This document shows positions 35,171-41,652 of a stretch of DNA of 41,652 nucleotides, one piece after another. The notes under the pieces are model-generated. The model worked only from the letters and a program-made list of their open reading frames with translations, made no database searches and was not told the origin of the DNA. This stretch comes from Spirochaetales bacterium. Its GTDB lineage: Bacteria > Spirochaetota > Spirochaetia > Sphaerochaetales > Sphaerochaetaceae. Position 1 is the stretch's first letter, and each line of letters opens with the position of its first letter. The translations under genes were made by a program, and so were the position numbers. The stretch spans positions 1 to 41,652 of the forward strand of contig DUPO01000002.1 of assembly GCA_012838275.1 (NCBI GenBank), given 5' to 3'.

Positions 35171-36481
35171 ATGATGGCGTATCTGAGTAGAAACTTTGCC
35201 CCGGAAGGAGAGGAGCTTGATCGTCTGTTGAGACGATCAAGCGAAACCAACGCTACGGTACAGGAACAGGTTGCTGATATCCTCAGCCGCGTGAAGGCTG
35301 AAGGGGATAGGGCCCTCTATGCTTTGGAAAAACAGTTTACCAAGGCTGAGCTCGTTTCCCTCTCTGTATCTGAAGAGGAGTTTGCCGAAGCTGAGAAACA
35401 GGTTCCTGCATCGCTAGCAAAAGCGTTGGCCGAGGCTTACCAAAATATCCGCGCTTTTCATATGGCCCAGCTTCCAGAAGGGGAGAAGCTCACTGTCTCT
35501 GAGGGCATTGAGCTTTCGCGTAAGATAGTCCCCATACAGAGGGTAGGTCTCTATGTGCCGGCAGGGAGTGCTCCCCTGATTTCCACTGCGCTGATGCTGG
35601 GCATCCCTGCCCAGGTTGCCGGATGTAAGGATGTGCTTCTCTGTACTCCCTGTGATTCTTTAGGAAAGGTCCATCCGGCAATACTATATGCCGCTTCCAT
35701 GTGCGGTATTAGTCGAATCTTCAAGCTTGGAGGGGCGCAAGCCATTGCAGCTATGGCTTATGGCAGTGAGAGTGTGCCCAAGGTGGACAAGATATTCGGA
35801 CCGGGAAACCAGTATGTCACCGAAGCCAAGAAACAGGTGAGCACCTCCTGTTGTGCAATAGACATGCCTGCCGGTCCCAGTGAGGTGATGGTGGTCGCAA
35901 CCCCCGATGCCGACCCCGCCTTTGTTGCAAGTGACCTGCTCAGCCAGGCTGAGCATGGCCCTGACAGCCAGTCGATGCTGGTGATACTTTCAGAAAAGGA
36001 ACTGGGCTTTGCCTTTCTGGACAGGGTTGAAGCAGAGCTTGCCTTGCAAATGAAAAAGCTCGACCGCCAGATGTTCCTGCTCTCCTCGCTAGCCCATTCC
36101 CACGCCTTTGTCTGTCCGAGCTTGGCTCTCGCTGCCAAGGTGGTGAATGACTATGCCCCAGAGCACCTCATCATCAACACGACAAATCCAGAGGAGATGG
36201 AAGCACTGGTAGTGAACGCCGGTTCCATCTTCCTCGGCCCTTATTCCTGTGAAAGTGCCGGAGACTATGCAAGCGGTACCAACCACACCCTGCCGACCAA
36301 CGGGTGGGCACACTCCTACAGTGGTGTCAGCACCGACTCCTTTTTGAAGAAGATTACGGTGCAGAAGCTTAGCAAGCAGGCTCTTGTCGGTTTGAGTTCG
36401 ACGCTGGTTACCTTGGCGGAGGCGGAAAGGCTGGATGCCCACCGCAATGCCGTTCTTATACGATTGGGAGGAGAGAAATGA
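35171..36481 (+). CDS. hisD: Histidinol dehydrogenase
   Basis: 436 aa; GLYVPAGSAPLISTALML, GGAQAIAAMAYGSESVPKVDKIFGPGNQYVTEAK, YAPEHLII. Confidence 0.97.
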   Translation: MMAYLSRNFAPEGEELDRLLRRSSETNATVQEQVADILSRVKAEGDRALYALEKQFTKAELVSLSVSEEEFAEAEKQVPASLAKALAEAYQNIRAFHMAQLPEGEKLTVSEGIELSRKIVPIQRVGLYVPAGSAPLISTALMLGIPAQVAGCKDVLLCTPCDSLGKVHPAILYAASMCGISRIFKLGGAQAIAAMAYGSESVPKVDKIFGPGNQYVTEAKKQVSTSCCAIDMPAGPSEVMVVATPDADPAFVASDLLSQAEHGPDSQSMLVILSEKELGFAFLDRVEAELALQMKKLDRQMFLLSSLAHSHAFVCPSLALAAKVVNDYAPEHLIINTTNPEEMEALVVNAGSIFLGPYSCESAGDYASGTNHTLPTNGWAHSYSGVSTDSFLKKITVQKLSKQALVGLSSTLVTLAEAERLDAHRNAVLIRLGGEK

Positions 36482-37548
36482 GAGAGTTGCTTCGTAAGAA
36501 CATTGCAAATCTTGTGCCTTACAGCTGTGCACGCAACGATTTTGAAGGGGAGGCGGATGTCTACCTCGATGCTAATGAGAACTGGAGGGATTTTGTCGGT
36601 GAACAGGGGCGTAACCGCTACCCCGATCCTCTCTGCAAGCAGGTCCGAAAGGCCCTCGACGAGGTCTTGGGCCTTCCGTTTGCCAACACAGTGATAGGCA
36701 ATGGCAGTGATGAGATAATTGACAACCTTTTTCGTTGTTTCTGCAATCCCGGTTTGGATAAGGCTATCATCATGAGTCCGACCTATGGGGCTTACCGTGT
36801 CTTTGCCGATATCAACGATGTGTTGGTCGGGCAGGTCCCCCTCAAAGCAGATTTTTCCATCGATTTTGATGGATTGGAAGCTTTTCTCCAACAGGAGAAA
36901 AAGAGCGGTGTAGATGAAGGTAGAAGCAAACTACTGTTCATCTGTTCGCCCAACAACCCTACAGGCAACGCTTATCCCATTGATCAGATAGAGAGGGTCT
37001 GCTCCCTTTTCGACGGCATCACTGTTGTCGATGAGGCATACTTTGACTTTTCTTCCACGGAAAGTGCGGTTTCCCTGTTGTCTCGCTTTCCCCGCCTGGT
37101 GGTGTTGCGTACCCTCTCCAAGTGTTGGTCCCTAGCCAATGCAAGGGTAGGCATAGCTGTGGCAAATGAAGCTGTCTGCAAGGTGCTGATTAGCATGAAA
37201 TACCCCTACAATGTGGGAGGTCCCTCCCAGGAGCTTGCCCTTAAGGGGCTTGTTCAGGCCGATGGGGTGAGAGAGGCTCTTGCCACAACGCTGGAGGAGA
37301 GGAAAAGGGTTGAAGCAGCCCTTCCTCTTCTTCCATGCGTGGTGAAAGTCTTTCCCAGTGATGCTAACTTTTTGCTGGTCAGGGTGGATCAGGCAGATGC
37401 CATCTACCACTATCTCGCCCAAAAAGGTATTATCGTAAGGAACAGGAGTCGTGAGCTTCACTGCGAGAACTGCCTCAGGATAACCATTGGAAGCAGGGAA
37501 GAGAATGACAAGCTGTTGGTCGCACTTTCCCAATATAAGGAAATATGA
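36478..37548 (+). CDS. hisC: Histidinol-phosphate aminotransferase
   Basis: 356 aa; YLDANENWRD, ICSPNNPTGN, VVDEAYFDFS, LRTLSKCWSLANARVG. Confidence 0.95.
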   Translation: MRELLRKNIANLVPYSCARNDFEGEADVYLDANENWRDFVGEQGRNRYPDPLCKQVRKALDEVLGLPFANTVIGNGSDEIIDNLFRCFCNPGLDKAIIMSPTYGAYRVFADINDVLVGQVPLKADFSIDFDGLEAFLQQEKKSGVDEGRSKLLFICSPNNPTGNAYPIDQIERVCSLFDGITVVDEAYFDFSSTESAVSLLSRFPRLVVLRTLSKCWSLANARVGIAVANEAVCKVLISMKYPYNVGGPSQELALKGLVQADGVREALATTLEERKRVEAALPLLPCVVKVFPSDANFLLVRVDQADAIYHYLAQKGIIVRNRSRELHCENCLRITIGSREENDKLLVALSQYKEI

Positions 37549-38687
37549 TGGACAAGAAGATGCATAAGGCGGTCCTGTTTTTGGATCGTGATGGAATTAT
37601 TGTGATTGAGGATCAGATAGACACCTTTGAGAGGATTATCTATATCCCTGGAGTGTTTGGAGCCCTTGCTAGGATCAGAAAGGAAGGGGATTTTTATTTT
37701 GCCATGGTAAGTAATCAGGATGGGGTGGGCACCCCCTCGTTTCCCCAGGATGATTTTGACAAGCCTCAGGAAAGGATACTGAAGACTCTGCAGGGTGAGG
37801 GCATCACCTTCGATGATGTTCATGTCGACTTCTCACTTCCCGCTGACTTTTGTCCGGGGCGCAAGCCGGAGATAGGTATGCTTGAGAAGTACCGAAGCGG
37901 TGAGTATGATCTTGCCAACTCGGTGGTTATCGGAGACCGTCAGACTGATGTGCGCCTAGCCTATAACCTCGGATGCAAAGCTATCTGGTTCGTACCCTCC
38001 TCCCAGAAGGATGAGTTGGAAGAGGATTTGCGAGAGACATGCATCTTGGTCAGCGACAACTGGCCCGACATTGCCTCTTTCTTGCTGCAGGATCCCAAGG
38101 CTAGGGCCAGGACTGCACAGGTCATAAGAAATACCAAGGAAACAGAGATATCCCTTGCCGTAAATCTCGACGGGACAGGAGAAGGCGAGGTGCATACCCA
38201 CATCCCCTTCTTTGACCATATGCTCGACCAGGTGCTCAGGCATAGCGGCTTGGATATCAAGCTGCAAGCACATGGGGACCTGGTAGTGGATGAACACCAC
38301 ACCGTTGAGGATGTAGCCCTTGCCCTTGGGCAGGCTGTACGTGAGGCTTTGGGCGAGAAGCGTGGCATAAGCCGCTACGGATTCGAACTGCTGACTATGG
38401 ACGATGTGCTTGCTGAGGTTGCCCTGGATTTTTCCGGACGCCCCTCCTTGTTGTGGGAGGCCCCTCTGCACCGTGAGTATGTCGGTACCTTCCCTACGGA
38501 GATGATAGAGCATTTTTTCAAGTCGTTCAGTGATGCCGCACAGTGCAATCTGGCAATGAAGGTTACAGAAGGGAATGTCCACCACCAGATCGAAGCCCTT
38601 TTCAAGGCTTTCTCCCGTGCCCTCAAAAGGGCTGTTCACAAGTATCCTTTCAGTGACGCCCTCCCTTCCACCAAAGGGGTCCTATGA
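37545..38687 (+). CDS. hisB: Bifunctional histidinol-phosphatase (HAD)/imidazoleglycerol-phosphate dehydratase
   Basis: 380 aa; HAD FLDRDGIIVIE, VSNQDGVGT, VIGDRQTDVRLA; IGPD HIPFFDHMLDQVLRHSGLD and DEHHTVEDVALALGQA. Confidence 0.95.
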   Translation: MMDKKMHKAVLFLDRDGIIVIEDQIDTFERIIYIPGVFGALARIRKEGDFYFAMVSNQDGVGTPSFPQDDFDKPQERILKTLQGEGITFDDVHVDFSLPADFCPGRKPEIGMLEKYRSGEYDLANSVVIGDRQTDVRLAYNLGCKAIWFVPSSQKDELEEDLRETCILVSDNWPDIASFLLQDPKARARTAQVIRNTKETEISLAVNLDGTGEGEVHTHIPFFDHMLDQVLRHSGLDIKLQAHGDLVVDEHHTVEDVALALGQAVREALGEKRGISRYGFELLTMDDVLAEVALDFSGRPSLLWEAPLHREYVGTFPTEMIEHFFKSFSDAAQCNLAMKVTEGNVHHQIEALFKAFSRALKRAVHKYPFSDALPSTKGVL

Positions 38688-39277
38688 AAATTGCCATAGT
38701 CAGATATAACGCCGGGAATACCCGTTCGGTGTTGTGCGCTCTCTCCCGTCTTGGCTATGAGGCGACGGTGACTGGGGAGCATGAGGAGCTCAGAAGGGCC
38801 GATAGGATAATTTTCCCCGGAGTGGGTGAGGCATCGACAGCGATGGCTTACCTTCGAAACTGCGGTTTGGATAGCTTGTTGCCTACCTTGAAGCAGCCCT
38901 TCCTGGGTATCTGCCTCGGTATGCAGCTGATGTGCAGTTCCAGTGAAGAGCACGAGACCCGGTGCTTGGGCATTTTCCCCCAAGAGGTCAGGAAATTCAA
39001 GGCACCCAACAATGAGAAGATACCGCACATGGGATGGAATACCATCGATGCGGGGGATTCTCCTCTTTTCAATGCCTTGGAAGGCCCTCTTTGGGGTTAC
39101 TTTGTCCACAGTTATTATGTGCCTCTTTGTACCCATACTATAGCTCTAAGTGAGTATGCCTCTGTGAGGTTTACAGCATCCTTACGAAAGGATAACTTTT
39201 GGGGGTGCCAGTTCCATCCTGAGAAGAGTGGCAGTGCCGGGGAACGGATGTTGAAGAATTTTCTGGAGGAAGTCTGA
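38684..39277 (+). CDS. hisH: Imidazole glycerol phosphate synthase glutaminase subunit
   Basis: 197 aa; IVRYNAGNTRSVLCAL, FPGVGEA, LGICLGMQLM, GCQFHPEKSG. Confidence 0.96.
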   Translation: MKIAIVRYNAGNTRSVLCALSRLGYEATVTGEHEELRRADRIIFPGVGEASTAMAYLRNCGLDSLLPTLKQPFLGICLGMQLMCSSSEEHETRCLGIFPQEVRKFKAPNNEKIPHMGWNTIDAGDSPLFNALEGPLWGYFVHSYYVPLCTHTIALSEYASVRFTASLRKDNFWGCQFHPEKSGSAGERMLKNFLEEV

Positions 39278-40011
39278 TGGATATTATTCCTGCGATCGAT
39301 ATTATTGAGGGTGCGTGCGTACGTCTCAGCCAAGGGGATTACTCACTAAAGAAGGAGTATGCTTCCGACCCCTTGGAGATGGCGAAGCGTTTTGAGGCCC
39401 ATGGGCTGAAACGACTTCATCTTGTGGATTTGGAAGGGGCCAAAGGTGGGGCGATCGTCAACTTGAAGAGTCTGGAACGTATTGCAGGGAACACCGGCCT
39501 TGTCATTGACTTCGGAGGGGGCATCAAGAGCCATGACGATCTTCGTGATGCTTTCAATGCCGGTGCGGATATGGTCACCTGCGGCTCCGTCGCTGCAAAA
39601 GATCCTTCCCTGGTGGAGAGCTGGCTCGCCCTTTATGGCCCTGAGAAACTCATTTTGGGCGCAGATGCCAAGGAAGGCATGATCGCAACCCATGGGTGGC
39701 TCGAGACTACGAGCCTGAAGGTGGGACCTTTCATAGACTCCTATTTGTCCAAGGGGTTCTTTCGGGTCATCTGTACCGACATCGCCCTGGATGGGATGCT
39801 CAGCGGTCCCTCCTTTGCCCTGTATGAAGAACTGTTGGCCTCAAGGCCCTCCTTGCACCTGATAGCTTCCGGAGGGATATCCTCAATAGAGGATGTCTAT
39901 GCCCTGCATAAAGCAGGTTTGGGCGGGGCTATCATTGGAAAGGCCCTCTATGAAGGGGCCGTGACACTCGAGGCCCTCAGACGTTTCAAGGAGGAGACAG
40001 ATGCTAGCTAA
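39277..40011 (+). CDS. hisA: ProFAR isomerase
   Basis: 244 aa; DIIPAIDIIEGACVRLSQGDY, HLVDLEGAKGG, ASGGISSIEDV. Confidence 0.96.
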   Translation: MDIIPAIDIIEGACVRLSQGDYSLKKEYASDPLEMAKRFEAHGLKRLHLVDLEGAKGGAIVNLKSLERIAGNTGLVIDFGGGIKSHDDLRDAFNAGADMVTCGSVAAKDPSLVESWLALYGPEKLILGADAKEGMIATHGWLETTSLKVGPFIDSYLSKGFFRVICTDIALDGMLSGPSFALYEELLASRPSLHLIASGGISSIEDVYALHKAGLGGAIIGKALYEGAVTLEALRRFKEETDAS

Positions 40012-40783
40012 AAGAATCATACCGTGTCTTGATATTAGGGACGGCAGGACGGTGAAAGGGGTTAACTTCATAAACCTCCGGGATGCAGGGGATGCAGTAG
40101 AGCTTGCCCAGCTCTATAGCAAGCAAGGCGCAGATGAGCTTACCTTCCTGGATATCACCGCAACGGTTGAGAACCGCACCACCTTCCACGCCCTCGTCCG
40201 GCGTATTGCCGACAAGATCGGGATTCCCTTTACCGTTGGTGGTGGGATTCGCAATGCATCCGATGTCGGTGCGCTCCTCGAGAGCGGTGCGGACAAGATT
40301 TCGATCAACAGCCAAGCGGTGGCAGACCCTTCGGTGATAGATTCCCTGGCTATGCGCTACGGCTCGCAGTGTGTGGTCTGTGCCATTGATGCGAGAAGGA
40401 ATTCCCGTTTCGACACACCGACAGAAGAGGGTTGGGAAGTCTATGTTCACGGAGGACGTACTCCAACAGGGTTGGAAGTGGTCTCCTGGGCCAAGGAAGC
40501 GTATGGCCGGGGTTGTGGAGAGATATTGCTGACTTCCATGGAAAATGATGGGGTCAAGAAGGGATTTGCTTTGGATATCACACGTAGAGTGGGAGAGGCG
40601 ATAGGCATTCCTGTCATCGCCAGCGGTGGGGCAGGGACTATGGAACACTTTGTCGATGTCTTTACCAAGGCCAACGCCGATGCCGCATTGGCCGCCTCTA
40701 TTTTCCATTTTCATGAAATAGATATCCCTGATCTAAAGATTTTTCTCTCACAACATGGTATAACTATGTGTAACCGGCAGTAA
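40001..40783 (+). CDS. hisF: Imidazole glycerol phosphate synthase cyclase subunit
   Basis: 260 aa; [48 protein letters not shown]; overlaps hisA by 11 nt. Confidence 0.97.
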   Translation: MLAKRIIPCLDIRDGRTVKGVNFINLRDAGDAVELAQLYSKQGADELTFLDITATVENRTTFHALVRRIADKIGIPFTVGGGIRNASDVGALLESGADKISINSQAVADPSVIDSLAMRYGSQCVVCAIDARRNSRFDTPTEEGWEVYVHGGRTPTGLEVVSWAKEAYGRGCGEILLTSMENDGVKKGFALDITRRVGEAIGIPVIASGGAGTMEHFVDVFTKANADAALAASIFHFHEIDIPDLKIFLSQHGITMCNRQ

Positions 40784-40794
40784 GGAGACTTCGA

Positions 40795-41403
40795 ATGGCA
40801 CTTGATTTTACTAAGATGGACGGACTTATTCCAGCAATTGTCCAGGATGCAGTAACCCGCAGGGTTCTGATGCTTGGCTATATGAATGAGGAGTCACTGA
40901 AGCTCACTCGTGATAGAGGCCTGGTTACCTTCTGGTCAAGAAGCCGGCAAAAGCTATGGACCAAGGGCGAGAGTAGTGGCAACTACCTGAAGGTACGTGA
41001 AATCATTGAAGATTGCGATCACGACACCCTTCTTATCAAGGCACTTCCATCAGGTCCTGTCTGTCATACCGGTAGTGATACCTGCTTCAATGAGGTCAAC
41101 GACCCCTCTGAGGTGACCTCCAGTGAATTTCTTTTCTACCTCGAGGAGGTTATCAGCGACCGTCGCGAGTACCCCCAGGAAGGTTCCTATACCAATCATC
41201 TCTTCAGCCGTGGACTGAACAAGATCGCACAGAAGGTGGGTGAGGAGGCAGTGGAACTGATCATTGAGAGCAAAGATGACAACAAGAACCTCTTCCTTGG
41301 AGAGGCGGCTGACCTTATGTACCACTTCCTAGTGTTGCTTGCTGAGAAAAATGTGCCTCTCAGTGAGGTTGTCGAGGTATTGAAGGGTAGGCATAGCAGG
41401 TAG
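40795..41403 (+). CDS. hisI: Bifunctional phosphoribosyl-AMP cyclohydrolase/phosphoribosyl-ATP pyrophosphatase
   Basis: 202 aa; [44 protein letters not shown], HisE half [15 protein letters not shown]. Confidence 0.96.
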   Translation: MALDFTKMDGLIPAIVQDAVTRRVLMLGYMNEESLKLTRDRGLVTFWSRSRQKLWTKGESSGNYLKVREIIEDCDHDTLLIKALPSGPVCHTGSDTCFNEVNDPSEVTSSEFLFYLEEVISDRREYPQEGSYTNHLFSRGLNKIAQKVGEEAVELIIESKDDNKNLFLGEAADLMYHFLVLLAEKNVPLSEVVEVLKGRHSR

Positions 41404-41497
41404 GGGCTGGCATTAAAGGAGAGTTGATCGGTATGACGGCTCAATAGCTCCATCCTTTCGCTCTAACCTGTTGGGCATAGTATCCCTGAGTGTAATG

Positions 41498-41527
41498 GGA
41501 CCTCCTTTTTAGAAGGGGGCCTTTTTT
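41498..41527 (+). terminator. his operon terminator (GGaCCTCCTT-tttag-AAGGGGGCC-TTTTTT)
   Basis: Stem with one bulged A and one G-U pair, then six T, 94 nt after the hisI stop. Confidence 0.85.
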
Positions 41528-41529
41528 AG

Positions 41530-41652
41530 TGTGCTCGGTATGAGCATTCTCTAAAGGGTGAAAGTCCCAAGTACGGGTGATAGCGCCAAGTACATAGCCA
41601 AGAGCAAGGGTGTCCTTCGTGAGGGGGAATCTGAAGAAAGCTGGAGGCAAAA
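41530..41652 (+). mobile_element. Group II intron (class IIC type), 5' domain I fragment; runs off the right edge
   Basis: TGTGCTCGGTATGAGCATTCTCTAAAGGGTGAAAGTCCC...AGCAAGGGTGTCC..CGTGAGGGGGAATCTGAAGAAAGCTGGAGGCAAAA matches the conserved IIC 5' region as I recall it from Geobacillus GsI-IIC (TGTGCCCGGCATGGGTGCA...AGGGTGAGAGTCCC...GCAAGGGTGTCC...GGAATCTGAAGGAAGC). Boundary could be off by 1 nt. Confidence 0.9.

Noticed and set aside
41441-41650. Minus-strand ORF of 69 aa at the right edge
   Set aside because: Overlaps the his terminator and the structured group II intron RNA; no protein evidence.
1-41652. CRISPR array, phage genes or defence island
   Set aside because: No regular repeat-spacer pattern, Cas genes or phage structural genes were seen; the only defence-like trace is the AbiEii-like relic.

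Overview
The window looks like a spirochaete chromosome (Sphaerochaeta/Treponema-like judging by gene content; taxonomy is inference). It is mostly ordinary housekeeping DNA. From left to right it contains: the 3' end of livF; an AAA ATPase/DUF4143 gene bracketed by a repeated AT-rich element; tRNA-Cys; a DeoR regulator with an Ldh-family dehydrogenase and malic enzyme; AlaX and a VTT-domain protein; purB; an orphan polyamine-type binding lipoprotein; a PHP histidinol-phosphatase; and a 7-gene minus-strand operon (DUF134 HTH, two NifX-like proteins, two MinD/ferredoxin ATPases, an MBL-fold protein and an Mrp ATPase) resembling the anaerobe 'orange protein' (ORP) loci. These are followed by purA and two phosphoribosyltransferases, a fused E1 alpha/beta dehydrogenase, archaeal-type pheST, gene relics, potDABC and a complete hisGDCBHAFI(E) operon. 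The most notable signals are: (1) a his attenuator, with leader peptide MNRNHYSIHHHLMINRP* and mutually exclusive hairpins, whose leader ORF may be leaderless; (2) the 5' end of a group IIC intron inserted just after the his operon terminator at the right edge; (3) the repeated 32-bp element on both sides of the AAA/DUF4143 ATPase; (4) the ORP-like operon with a promoter/operator palindrome; (5) inverted operator half-sites around the DeoR promoter. All calls come from reading the sequence; no database search was run.
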